NCBI GenBank assembly: GCA_038530555.1
Contig: JBCBCN010000006.1
Coordinates: 124,001 to 188,000, forward strand
Direction: 5' to 3'
DNA length: 64,000 nt
Source of the DNA: HKCCE3408 sp038530555
GTDB lineage: Bacteria > Pseudomonadota > Alphaproteobacteria > Rhodobacterales > Rhodobacteraceae
Position 1 is the stretch's first letter, and each line of letters begins with the position of its first letter. Below are positions 1 to 8,217 of the stretch, in pieces. Under the pieces are notes generated by a model. That model worked only from the letters and a program-made list of their open reading frames with translations, made no database searches and was not told where the DNA came from. The position numbers and the translations under genes are program-made.

Positions 1-6
1 GCGCTC

Positions 7-65
7 AGGGGCATCGAGCCCCTTCGCGCCCGGTGCCTCCGGCGGGGATATTTACGCGATAAAGA
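7..65 (+). repeat. Dispersed hairpin + GGGATATTT element, copy 1
   Basis: A GC hairpin (AGGGGC/GCCCCT, 7-12 and 18-23) is followed by GGGATATTT-N5-ATAAAG at 45-64. The same two-part arrangement recurs at 4859-4907 (minus), 20492-20542 and 58911-58958, always between genes. The function is not known to me; a hairpin next to gene ends suggests a transcription-end or mRNA 3'-end role. Here it lies just upstream of aspS. Confidence 0.7.
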
Positions 66-145
66 CGAGGGCGCGTTGGCTTTGTGAGGCTTGACTTCCC
101 CGGGTCCGCGCGGTGTACCGGCCCGGTCAAAGAACGGAGCCTGCC

Positions 146-1933
146 ATGCACGCGTTTCGCAGCCATACCTGCGCCCAACTGACCGCTGTCGATGTGGGCA
201 AAACGGTCCGCCTGTCGGGTTGGGTCAATCGGGTGCGCGATCACGGTGGGGTCCTGTTTATCGACCTGCGTGATCATTACGGCACAACGCAGGTCCTGTG
301 TGATCCAGATAGTCCGGTATTCCATGAGTTGGAGAAGGTCCGCTCGGAATGGTGCATCCGTATTGATGGGGATGTGAAGGCGCGCGCGGCCGACCTCGTG
401 AACCCGAAGATCCCGACCGGGGAGATTGAGGTCTTCGTGCGCGATCTCGAAGTGCTCGGCGGGGTGGAGGGTGATCTGCCGCTCCAGGTCTTTGGCGATC
501 AAGAATATCCCGAGGATACGCGCCTGCGCTACCGCTACCTCGACCTCCGCCGCGAGGCGATGCAGCGCAACATGACGCTGCGCTCGGATGTGATCGCCTC
601 AATCCGGCGCCGGATGTGGGATATCGGTTTCCGCGAGCATCAGACCCCGGTCATCACCGCGTCCTCGCCGGAAGGGGCGCGGGATTTCCTGGTGCCCTCG
701 CGCCTGCATCCTGGGCGGTTTTACGCGCTGCCCCAGGCGCCTCAGCAGTTCAAACAACTCCTGATGGTCTCGGGCTTCGACAAGTACTTCCAGATCGCGC
801 CCTGTTTCCGCGACGAGGATCCCCGCGCCGACCGCTCGCCTACGGACTTCTACCAGCTTGACCTGGAGATGAGCTTTGTCGAGCAGCAGGACGTCTTTGA
901 TACGGTCGCGCCAGTGCTGGCAGGCGTGTTCGCGGAGTTCGGCGGCGGCAAAACTATCGATGCGCCCGAAAGCTGGCCGCAGATCCCCTATGCGGACGCG
1001 ATGTTGCGCTATGGATCGGACAAGCCGGACCTGAGAAACCCGATCGAGATGCAGGTCGTGTCCGAGCATTTCCGCGGCTCGGGCTTTGCGATTTTCGCCC
1101 ACCTTTTGGAGAAGGCGGGCACTGAGATCCGCGCCATCCCCGCGCCGGGCGGTGGCAGCCGGAAATTCTGTGACCGGATGAATGCCTGGGCGCAGAAAGA
1201 GGGCCTGCCGGGGATGGGGTACATCTTTTGGCGGGAGGCGGATGGCGCCACCGAGCCCGCCGGCCCCCTGGCCAAGAACATCGGTCCCGAACGCACCGAG
1301 GCGATCCGCCAGCAGCTTGGCCTGGGCGTGGGCGACGCGGCCTTTTTCCTGGCAGGCAAGCCGGAGGATTTCGTGGCCGTCGCGGGGCGCGCGCGCAATG
1401 TCATCGGTGAGGAGCTGGGGCTGACGGATCAAAACCGCTTTGCGTTTGCTTGGATCGTCGATTTCCCGATCTACGAGAAAGACGAGGAAAGCGGTGCGAT
1501 TGATTTCGAGCATAACCCGTTTTCGATGCCCCAGGGTGGGATGGCGGCGCTGGAAGGGGATCCGCTGGCCGTCAAGGGCTTTCAGTACGATCTGGCCTGC
1601 AACGGCTATGAGCTGGTCTCAGGCGCCATCCGCAATCACAAGCCTGAGGTGATGCTCAAGGCCTTTGAGATCGCGGGCTATGGCGAGTATGAGGTCAAGG
1701 CGCGCTTTGGCGGGCTTTATACCGCGTTTAGCTATGGCGCGCCGCCCCATGGCGGCTGTGCAGCGGGGATCGACCGGATTGTCATGCTTCTTGCCGAGAC
1801 GGCCAATATCCGGGAGGTGATCCTCTTTCCGATGACCCAACGCGCGGAAGATCTGATGATGAATGCACCGGCCGAAGCGACCTCTGAGCAATTGATGGAC
1901 CTAGGCCTGCGCGTGCTGCCGCGCGATGACTGA
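146..1933 (+). CDS. aspS: Aspartyl-tRNA synthetase
   Basis: Class II aminoacyl-tRNA synthetase that charges tRNA-Asp in the cytoplasm; 595 aa, the normal bacterial length. The N-terminal OB-fold anticodon domain begins at the VRLSGWVNRVRDHGG stretch (about residues 23-37). Class II motif 2 (FRDEDPRADR) and motif 3 (GIDRIVMLL) are intact. The ATG at 146 was chosen because the protein then begins MHAFRSH as in relatives and AACGGAG precedes it; an in-frame ATG at 113 would add 11 unlikely residues. Its stop overlaps the next gene by 8 nt, so the two are probably cotranscribed. Whether it also charges tRNA-Asn cannot be told here. Confidence 0.97.
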   Translation: MHAFRSHTCAQLTAVDVGKTVRLSGWVNRVRDHGGVLFIDLRDHYGTTQVLCDPDSPVFHELEKVRSEWCIRIDGDVKARAADLVNPKIPTGEIEVFVRDLEVLGGVEGDLPLQVFGDQEYPEDTRLRYRYLDLRREAMQRNMTLRSDVIASIRRRMWDIGFREHQTPVITASSPEGARDFLVPSRLHPGRFYALPQAPQQFKQLLMVSGFDKYFQIAPCFRDEDPRADRSPTDFYQLDLEMSFVEQQDVFDTVAPVLAGVFAEFGGGKTIDAPESWPQIPYADAMLRYGSDKPDLRNPIEMQVVSEHFRGSGFAIFAHLLEKAGTEIRAIPAPGGGSRKFCDRMNAWAQKEGLPGMGYIFWREADGATEPAGPLAKNIGPERTEAIRQQLGLGVGDAAFFLAGKPEDFVAVAGRARNVIGEELGLTDQNRFAFAWIVDFPIYEKDEESGAIDFEHNPFSMPQGGMAALEGDPLAVKGFQYDLACNGYELVSGAIRNHKPEVMLKAFEIAGYGEYEVKARFGGLYTAFSYGAPPHGGCAAGIDRIVMLLAETANIREVILFPMTQRAEDLMMNAPAEATSEQLMDLGLRVLPRDD

Positions 1934-2612
1934 CCTCAGCGGTTGGACGCCGCCGCCCCTGCCGCCGAGGAGCGTGTTCGAGGGCCGCTTCGTTACGCTC
2001 GAGCCGCTGGAGCACAGACACATTTCCGGGCTCTGGGCAGCGCATCAAGGCGCGGATCATGTCTGGGATTATATCCCGGTGGGGCCGTTCGAAACTGAGG
2101 CTGCGCTTGGGGCCTGGGTCGACCATGTGCGGATATCGCCCGATCCGCTGCAATTTGCTGCTCGGCTCGCGGATGGTCGCGTCGCGGGTACGTTGAGCCT
2201 TCTTCGGATCAATCCTGCCGCAGGCTCGATCGAGGTTGGCTTTATCGTGTTCACCCCGCTGATGCAGCGCAGCCCGGCCTCGACGGAGGCCGTGTATCTG
2301 TTGATGCGCTGGGCGTTTGAGGGGGGCTATCGGCGCTTCGAATGGAAGTGCAACGCTGCCAATCTGCCCTCACGCCGGGCGGCGGAGCGCTTCGGTCTCT
2401 CTTATGAGGGGATCTTTCGTCAGGCGGACGTGGTTAAAGGCAAAAACCGTGACACGGCCTGGTATGCAGCGATTGACGCAGAATGGCCCGATCTGGAACG
2501 CGCCTTCGAGGCTTGGCTCGATCCTGGGAATTTCGATGTCGATGGCACGCAGTTCAGCCGTCTATCCAACCTGACCCGGCCGATTTTGGTCACTGCTGAT
2601 CCAACGCTTTAG
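1926..2612 (+). CDS. GNAT-family N-acetyltransferase (RimJ/RimL-like)
   Basis: A 228-aa protein of the RimJ/RimL branch of acetyl-CoA-dependent N-acetyltransferases. The recognisable elements are the N-terminal VTLEPLEHRHISGL segment and the late RRFEWKCNAANLPSRRAAERFG stretch, which carries the family's N-x-x-S-R-x-A-x-E-x-x-G signature. The substrate, protein N-terminus or small molecule, is not predictable. The start overlaps the aspS stop by 8 nt, indicating translational coupling. Its stop interlocks with that of the convergent response regulator. Confidence 0.85.
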   Translation: MTDLSGWTPPPLPPRSVFEGRFVTLEPLEHRHISGLWAAHQGADHVWDYIPVGPFETEAALGAWVDHVRISPDPLQFAARLADGRVAGTLSLLRINPAAGSIEVGFIVFTPLMQRSPASTEAVYLLMRWAFEGGYRRFEWKCNAANLPSRRAAERFGLSYEGIFRQADVVKGKNRDTAWYAAIDAEWPDLERAFEAWLDPGNFDVDGTQFSRLSNLTRPILVTADPTL

Positions 2613-3322
2613 AGAGCTGCTCTACTCGTGCTGATGCGATCGGCGAGAACCGTGCGCAGCTTTTGGACGTGTTCGGGCGCGGCCCGCTGGGTCAACGCAT
2701 TGACGCATATTTCGAGGGCGTCATCATCTGCTGCTCGGGCCACGCCGAGGAGGAACTTGCGCAGGTAATCTACGGGTGGGCTGTCGCCGTCGAGAAGCAA
2801 AAGCGCATGGGTGAGATCCTCTGAAAGGGCAAGCGTGTCCGGCTCCACCATGCCCAGATCGGCGGGACGCGGGCGTTTGGGCCTGAGGTCGCCGGGCAGA
2901 TGCTCCAAGATTTGCGCTTGAAACATTGCCAAAGCGGCCAAGGGTTTTGCCAAAAAGCCGTCTGCCCCCGCCTCGCGCGCCGCATCCTCGGCCCAGGAAC
3001 GATCGGCACCCGACATGCCCAAAATCACTGGCACGCGGGGTCTAGCGGCATCGAGCTGCGCTATTAGGTCGAGGCCCGAGCCGTCCGGCAGGCCAAGATC
3101 GACGATGGCCACGGTCGGCCGATAGATTGACAAATGCCGCTCCGCAGCCGTCAGGCAATCGGCACGTCGGATGCGGGCGCCTGAGCGCAAACACAATAGG
3201 CGCAAAGCTTCGGATGCAAAGCGGCTGTCCTCCACGATCAGGACAGTGGTGCCCAAAAGCGGCCTTTGCGCCGTTGGCTTGGGGCGCATCCCCAGGGCGT
3301 CCAGCGCGTCTATGTCATCCAT
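2609..3322 (-). CDS. Response regulator with C-terminal helical extension
   Basis: The N-terminal half is a receiver domain: acidic pair E31-D32 (VLIVEDSRF), phospho-acceptor D75 (VAIVDLGLPDGSG) and the conserved lysine K126 (FLAKP). The remaining roughly 95 residues match no DNA-binding or GGDEF/EAL output that I recognise and look helical. The ATG at 3322 (MDDIDAL) gives the usual short lead-in to the receiver; the open frame continues upstream without receiver-like sequence. It is transcribed divergently from mce and has no kinase beside it, so it is an orphan in this window. Confidence 0.8.
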   Translation of the reverse strand: MDDIDALDALGMRPKPTAQRPLLGTTVLIVEDSRFASEALRLLCLRSGARIRRADCLTAAERHLSIYRPTVAIVDLGLPDGSGLDLIAQLDAARPRVPVILGMSGADRSWAEDAAREAGADGFLAKPLAALAMFQAQILEHLPGDLRPKRPRPADLGMVEPDTLALSEDLTHALLLLDGDSPPVDYLRKFLLGVARAADDDALEICVNALTQRAAPEHVQKLRTVLADRISTSRAAL

Positions 3323-3454
3323 GGCATCGGCTCCCGATGATTCCAAACCGATTAAGCCCCGGTATGGTTGACAATGGGTAAACCGGCGCCGCCCGGTATT
3401 TGCATTTTCGCCCATTTCGCGTAGAGCCATGGCGGGCGAAACAGGATGATTTCG

Positions 3455-3859
3455 ATGATCGGACGACTGAACCATGTGGCGATAGCTGTGCCCGATTTGG
3501 ACGCTGCAGCCGCGCAGTATCGCGACACGCTGGGCGCGCAGGTCGGCGCCCCCCAGCATGAGCCCGATCACGGTGTGACGGTGGTTTTCATCGAGCTGCC
3601 GAACACGAAAATCGAGCTGTTGCATCCGCTGGGAGAGGCCTCTCCGATTTTGGGATTTCTCGAAAAGAACCCGTCCGGCGGTATCCACCATGTCTGCTAC
3701 GAGGTCGATGATATCCTCGCCGCACGCGACCGCCTTCAGGCCGCGGGCGCCCGCGTTCTCGGCAGTGGTGAGCCTAAGATCGGCGCCCATGGAAAGCCGG
3801 TTTTATTCCTTCATCCCAAGGACTTCACCGGCACCTTGGTTGAGCTTGAGCAGGTCTGA
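3455..3859 (+). CDS. mce: Methylmalonyl-CoA epimerase
   Basis: VOC-fold metalloenzyme interconverting (2R)- and (2S)-methylmalonyl-CoA in propionyl-CoA degradation. At 134 aa it has the family length. It starts IGRLNHVAIAVPDL, contains the GGIHHVCYEVDD block carrying a metal-ligand histidine, and ends FLHPKDFTGTLVELEQ, where the last glutamate is a metal ligand. ATG 3455 is preferred over 3446 because AGGA lies 9 nt before it, while it overlaps the other candidate. The stop overlaps the DUF1467 start (TGATG). Confidence 0.93.
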   Translation: MIGRLNHVAIAVPDLDAAAAQYRDTLGAQVGAPQHEPDHGVTVVFIELPNTKIELLHPLGEASPILGFLEKNPSGGIHHVCYEVDDILAARDRLQAAGARVLGSGEPKIGAHGKPVLFLHPKDFTGTLVELEQV

Positions 3860-4143
3860 TGGGCATCGTCACCGGCATCGTGCTTTATGCGATCATCTGG
3901 TTCATGACGTTGTTCGTCGTGCTGCCCTTCCGCCTGAGCTCTCAAGGCGATCGGGGTGAGACGATCATGGGGACGCACGCCTCTGCGCCCGCGGATCCGC
4001 AACTGCGCCGGCGGTTCTTGATCACTTCAGCGATTGCGGCAGTGATCTGGGCGGTAATCGCGGCGATCATCGTTTTTGAGCTGATCACGCTGGAGGATAT
4101 CGACCTGTTCACGCGCTTTGGAATGGGCGGGAGCGTGCGCTGA
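3859..4143 (+). CDS. DUF1467 family small membrane protein
   Basis: A 94-aa protein with two hydrophobic segments (about residues 5-25 and 55-75) flanking a short polar loop with PFRLSSQ. The length and the IWFMTLFVVLPFRL start fit DUF1467, a small inner-membrane family common downstream of the epimerase gene in Rhodobacterales. Function is unknown. Its 3' end overlaps the convergent EI24/CysZ-like gene by 35 nt. Confidence 0.85.
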   Translation: MGIVTGIVLYAIIWFMTLFVVLPFRLSSQGDRGETIMGTHASAPADPQLRRRFLITSAIAAVIWAVIAAIIVFELITLEDIDLFTRFGMGGSVR

Positions 4144-4819
4144 CCCGGTGATAAAGATGGGTGAAGGTCGCAGCTCCTAGAACGGGCACCAAAAGGTTTA
4201 CAACCGGGATCGTCAGCGGCACTGCCATCAGGACACCGGCGGTGAAAATTTCGGCACGGTGGCGCTTGCGAAAGGCGCGCGCGCCCGCAGCCCCCTCCCA
4301 CCTCAGCGCGACCAATTGCGCGTATTCCCGTCCCAAGAGAAAACCGTTCAGCCCCCAAAAGATCAGCGGTGCCAAAGGTCCGGACAAAAGGTAAAGCACA
4401 AGGGCAAGCAGGTTCGCCACGATCAGGACGCCCAAAAACTTCACCGTATCGCCCAGACCTTCGGCAAAGCCAATGCGCCGTGCCTGTCCGAGATGCGGGT
4501 AATGCGCATCTTCGACGGCTTCTGCGATCCGTTCGAGAAAGATGCCGGTGAAAGCTGAGGCAACCGGCACCATTAAAAACGCCGACATGATAAGCATCAG
4601 CGGCACCGATGCCCAGGAAATCGCCGTCTCGACCCACGTAATCTCGCCAATGAACGGCAGGTTTAGCGTGTCGGGTACAAAAACGCCGATCAGCGTGATG
4701 ACAAACCAAAAAATGCCGAGAAACAGCGCCAGGGTCAGGCCCACGCCCAAGCCAAGTACGCTCAAAAAGCGCCCATCGCTCAACTGGCCGAGCGCTTTGC
4801 TGAAATCACTGAAGATCAT
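4109..4819 (-). CDS. EI24/CysZ-like membrane protein
   Basis: A 236-aa integral membrane protein with about four strongly hydrophobic segments. The LLGREYAQLVALR stretch (loop with GREY) and the overall layout match the EI24 domain family that includes sulfate permease CysZ. CysZ proper is a sulfate importer in gammaproteobacteria; the alphaproteobacterial members have no confirmed role, and no cysteine-biosynthesis gene is nearby. It lies downstream of topA on the same strand, separated by the hairpin element at 4859-4907. Confidence 0.75.
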   Translation of the reverse strand: MIFSDFSKALGQLSDGRFLSVLGLGVGLTLALFLGIFWFVITLIGVFVPDTLNLPFIGEITWVETAISWASVPLMLIMSAFLMVPVASAFTGIFLERIAEAVEDAHYPHLGQARRIGFAEGLGDTVKFLGVLIVANLLALVLYLLSGPLAPLIFWGLNGFLLGREYAQLVALRWEGAAGARAFRKRHRAEIFTAGVLMAVPLTIPVVNLLVPVLGAATFTHLYHRVSARSRPFQSA

Positions 4820-4858
4820 AGCCCACAGATCGTGCGCCTGAAGGCCAAGATCAACCCG

Positions 4859-4907
4859 CCTTTATTGCGGAAATATCCCAGAGAGCCAGAGAAAGGATCT
4901 CTCTGGG
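4859..4907 (-). repeat. Dispersed hairpin + GGGATATTT element, copy 2 (minus strand)
   Basis: Read on the minus strand after topA, CCCAGAGAG/CTCTCTGGG forms a 9-bp stem (4899-4907 with 4877-4885) and runs directly into GGGATATTTCCGCAATAAAG (4860-4879). The last arm of the stem supplies the GGG of the box. It lies between topA and the EI24 gene, so it could end or trim the topA transcript. Confidence 0.65.
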
Positions 4908-4941
4908 CGGGGGAGGGCCCTCGATGGGCCCAATCCTGCCC

Positions 4942-7599
4942 CTAGCTCGCCTTCTTGCGCTTGCCTGTGCCCTTACCGCCCTTGGCTTCGCGTTCGGCAA
5001 TCAGGCCCACGGCGACCTCCATCGACACCGTCTCCGGCTCGACATCTTTGGGGATGGTCGCGTTGATCTTGCCCCATTTGACATAAGGCCCATAGCGCCC
5101 CGCCATCACATTCACCGGACCGCCGCGTTCTGGATGCTCGCCCAGCTCTTTGAGGGGCGCCGCCGCCGCACCGCGCCCACGGCCCTGAGCTTTCGCAGCC
5201 AGGATCTCGACCGCGCGGTTCATGCCGAGGGTGAAGACATCCTCGACCTCCGGCAAATTGGCGTATTTCGGCTTGCTGCCGTCCGCGTGATGCAGCGCCA
5301 CGTAAGGCCCGTAGCGCCCGATATTGGTCTCCACCCGGCCGCCATCTTCGGGATGCGCGCCGATCTCGCGTGGCAGGCGTAGGAGCATCAGCGCCTTCTC
5401 GATATCGATACCCTCGATGGCCCAGCCTTTGGGCAGTGATGAGCGTTTGGGCTTCGGCACCTCTTCGGTCGCCTCACCGAGCTGTACGTAAGGCCCGAAA
5501 CGACCGGTGCGTAGGCTGACCTGTTCGCTCGTGTCGGGGTCGACGCCCAGCATCTTGCCCTCGGCCATCAGCTGCGCGTGTTCATCCCCCTCAGCGGGAG
5601 GGGTCATTGGCCGGGTAAAGCGACATTCAGGGTAATTTGAGCAGCCAATGAACGCGCCACCCGACCGCGCCGTGCGCATGCTCAACCGGCCATTGTTGCA
5701 ATTGGGGCACCCCCTGGGATCGCTGCCGTCTTCCTTGGGCGGAAACAGATGCGGCTCAAGCACCTCGTTGATCTTGTCGAGCACTTCGGTGATCCGCAGC
5801 TCAGACGTCTCGTCGATTGCGGCGCGAAAATTGTGCCAGAAGCGATCAAGCACATCCTTATAGTTTCGATCCCCCGCGCTAACCTCATCAAGCTCGTTTT
5901 CCAGCTCGGCGGTGAATTCATAGCCGACATAGCGGCGGAAATAATTCATGAGAAACGCCGTCACCAATCGGCCTTTATCCTCCGGGAACAGCCGGTTCTT
6001 GTCTTTGCGGACATAGCCGCGATCCTGAATCGTGGTGACGATTGAGGCATAGGTCGAGGGCCGCCCGATCCCAAGCTCTTCCATCCGCTTCACTAGGGTC
6101 GCTTCGGTGTAACGCGGCGGGGGCTGGGTGAAATGCTGAAGGCCCAACACCGCGCCATCGGCCGACAGAATCGCGCTATCGCTCTCCCGTGTGGGTTTGT
6201 CGTCCTCGACAAGCGCGTCTTTCGAGCCCGCGGCTTTCGTCCATTCCGAGTTTAGCGCCTCTGACACCTTCTTGAGCGTGTCACCCTGGGCCATCTGCGG
6301 TAGGCGCTTGTCTTCGTCGTTTTCTTGGTCATCGCGGCCCTCTTCATAGACCTTCAGAAAACCATCAAATTGGATCACCTGGCCATTGGCCCGCAAACCG
6401 ACATGGCCGTCATCCGAGCGGATCTCCACCACGGTACGTTCCAGACGCGCGGCCTCCATCTGGCTGGCGATGGTGCGCTGCCAGATCAGCGAATAGAGCT
6501 TTTTCTGATCGTCCTCGCTCAGCTTGAGATCGTCGGGAGCCTTGGCCATATCAGTCGGCCGGATGCATTCATGGGCTTCCTGCGCGTTCTTGGCCTTGTT
6601 TTTGTACATGCGTGGGCTTTTGGGCACGTAGTCCTTGCCGTAGCGCGCCTCAATGGCGTCGCGGGCGGCATGCACGGCCTCGGGCGCCATATCGATCCCG
6701 TCGGTCCGCATATAGGTGATGTGCCCAGCCTCATAGAGGCGCTGGGCCGCGCGCATCGTCACTTGCGCGCCAAAGCCAAACTTGCGGCTGGCTTCCTGCT
6801 GCAGGGTAGAGGTCATGAAGGGCGCCGAAGGATTGCGCGTCCCGGGTTTGGCTTCCACGCTGGCCACGCTCAAGCCGCGGGAAGCAACGGCGCTGACAGC
6901 CATCGCCGCTGCGGAGGAGGTGCCAAGCGACATCTTATCAACCTTCTCGCCCGCAAGCTCGGTGAGCCGCGCCTCAAAGCTCTTGCCGCGCGGGGTCTCA
7001 AGAACCGCCTTCACCGACCAGTATTCCTGAGGCTTAAAGGCCTCGATCTCCATTTCGCGCTCGACGATGATGCGCAGGGTCACCGATTGCACGCGCCCGG
7101 CCGATTTCGCCCCGGGCAGCTTGCGCCAGAGCACGGGCGACAGGTTGAAGCCCACAAGATAATCGAGCGCGCGGCGCGCCAGATAGGCCTCAACGAGCTC
7201 CATATCGACGTCGCGCGGCGACCCCATCGCGTCGGTGACGGCGCGTTCGGTGATGGCATTGAAGACCACGCGGCTGACGGCGGTGTCCTTCTTGATCGCT
7301 TTGCGCTTGGTGAGCGCCTCTTGCAGGTGCCAGGAGATCGCCTCGCCCTCGCGATCAGGATCGGTGGCGAGGATCAGCGTGGGGTCATCCTTGAGCGCAT
7401 CGGCGATGGCTTTGACGTGCTTTTTGCTGTCACTTGCGATCTCCCAGAGCATCTCGAAACCCTGCTCTGGATCGACCGATCCGTCTTTGGGTGGGAGGTC
7501 GCGGACATGGCCGTAGGAGGCCAAAACAGTATAGTCCTTGCCCAGATATTTGTTGATTGTCTTGGCCTTAGCAGGCGACTCGACGACGACGACTGGCAT
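4942..7599 (-). CDS. topA: DNA topoisomerase I
   Basis: Type IA topoisomerase that relaxes negative supercoils; 885 aa. The Toprim domain is at the N-terminus (VVVESPAKAKTINKYLG; DPDREGEAISWHL). The active-site tyrosine lies in ITYMRTDG. The C-terminus has one four-cysteine zinc motif (CPNCNNG ... CSNYPEC) and three topoisomerase C-terminal repeats recognisable as RFGPYVQLG, RYGPYVALH and RYGPYVKWG, then a Lys-rich tail, as in other alphaproteobacterial TopA. The dprA-topA order is common in this family, although here an opposite-strand exported-protein gene sits between them. Confidence 0.97.
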   Translation of the reverse strand: MPVVVVESPAKAKTINKYLGKDYTVLASYGHVRDLPPKDGSVDPEQGFEMLWEIASDSKKHVKAIADALKDDPTLILATDPDREGEAISWHLQEALTKRKAIKKDTAVSRVVFNAITERAVTDAMGSPRDVDMELVEAYLARRALDYLVGFNLSPVLWRKLPGAKSAGRVQSVTLRIIVEREMEIEAFKPQEYWSVKAVLETPRGKSFEARLTELAGEKVDKMSLGTSSAAAMAVSAVASRGLSVASVEAKPGTRNPSAPFMTSTLQQEASRKFGFGAQVTMRAAQRLYEAGHITYMRTDGIDMAPEAVHAARDAIEARYGKDYVPKSPRMYKNKAKNAQEAHECIRPTDMAKAPDDLKLSEDDQKKLYSLIWQRTIASQMEAARLERTVVEIRSDDGHVGLRANGQVIQFDGFLKVYEEGRDDQENDEDKRLPQMAQGDTLKKVSEALNSEWTKAAGSKDALVEDDKPTRESDSAILSADGAVLGLQHFTQPPPRYTEATLVKRMEELGIGRPSTYASIVTTIQDRGYVRKDKNRLFPEDKGRLVTAFLMNYFRRYVGYEFTAELENELDEVSAGDRNYKDVLDRFWHNFRAAIDETSELRITEVLDKINEVLEPHLFPPKEDGSDPRGCPNCNNGRLSMRTARSGGAFIGCSNYPECRFTRPMTPPAEGDEHAQLMAEGKMLGVDPDTSEQVSLRTGRFGPYVQLGEATEEVPKPKRSSLPKGWAIEGIDIEKALMLLRLPREIGAHPEDGGRVETNIGRYGPYVALHHADGSKPKYANLPEVEDVFTLGMNRAVEILAAKAQGRGRGAAAAPLKELGEHPERGGPVNVMAGRYGPYVKWGKINATIPKDVEPETVSMEVAVGLIAEREAKGGKGTGKRKKAS

Positions 7600-7717
7600 C
7601 GGTTTCCTTTACAAATCGGGCAGCGGTGTAGCGGCGGACCATGTGGGCTCTGCGAAAAGATTGTCAATGGGTGAGATGTTTGGCAGCTTGCTCGCCGGTC
7701 TGAATTCGGGGGGCGGA

Positions 7718-8191
7718 ATGCGCCATTTCAAAAACCTTTGGCGGCATGCGGCATACAGTGTCTCGTGCGTTTTGCTGGCTAGTGTTGGCCTCACACCCTC
7801 CATCGGCCTGACCGAGCCTCAGACCCCGCCACCGGGCAACGCGCTTCGCGCCGCCTTGCTCGATACAGTGCGCCCGCTCGCAGCCTACGATCTGGGCGCG
7901 CCGATCGAATTTCGCGTCATCGAACTGCGGGTCGAGGGTGACCGCGCCTTTGGGCGCATGATGGCACAGCGACCCGGTGGCGCGGCCATTGATCCGGCTG
8001 AGACGCCTATGCACCTGCGCGATGGCGTGTCGCTCGATCTGTTCGACGGGCCGCGCCTGGAGGTGTTTTTCCATGAACAGGATGGGGCCTGGCGCGTTGT
8101 GGAATACGTCATCGGCGCTACGGATGCCTGGTGGTACGGCTATGATTGCGACAATTATGGCGTTTTCTTCCCGCGCTTTTGCGAAGATTGA
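7718..8191 (+). CDS. Hypothetical exported protein
   Basis: A 157-aa protein of no recognised family. From the ATG at 7718 it has a basic start (MRHFKNLWRH) and a hydrophobic stretch to about residue 30, a plausible signal peptide. The mature part is acidic and ends in an aromatic and cysteine-containing tail (WWYGYDCDNYGVFFPRFCED). Upstream in-frame ATGs at 7670 and 7679 exist, but using them would bury the signal peptide. The gene lies opposite to, and between, topA and dprA. The reading frame is open with ordinary codon use, so I regard it as real. Confidence 0.6.
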   Translation: MRHFKNLWRHAAYSVSCVLLASVGLTPSIGLTEPQTPPPGNALRAALLDTVRPLAAYDLGAPIEFRVIELRVEGDRAFGRMMAQRPGGAAIDPAETPMHLRDGVSLDLFDGPRLEVFFHEQDGAWRVVEYVIGATDAWWYGYDCDNYGVFFPRFCED

Positions 8192-8217
8192 CGGCCCGTC
8201 AAATAGGCAGGGGCTTT

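Noticed and set aside
599..1513. 304-aa open frame opposite aspS
   Set aside because: Antisense shadow of aspS with no recognisable domain or ribosome-binding site.
3368..3373. Perfect TTGACA -35 element before mce
   Set aside because: No acceptable -10 hexamer at 16-18 nt spacing, so a promoter was not called.
6325..7674. 449-aa open frame opposite topA
   Set aside because: It lies wholly antisense to an intact, strongly conserved topA; the translation is Arg/His/Gly-rich and shows no domain, as expected from GC-rich shadow frames.
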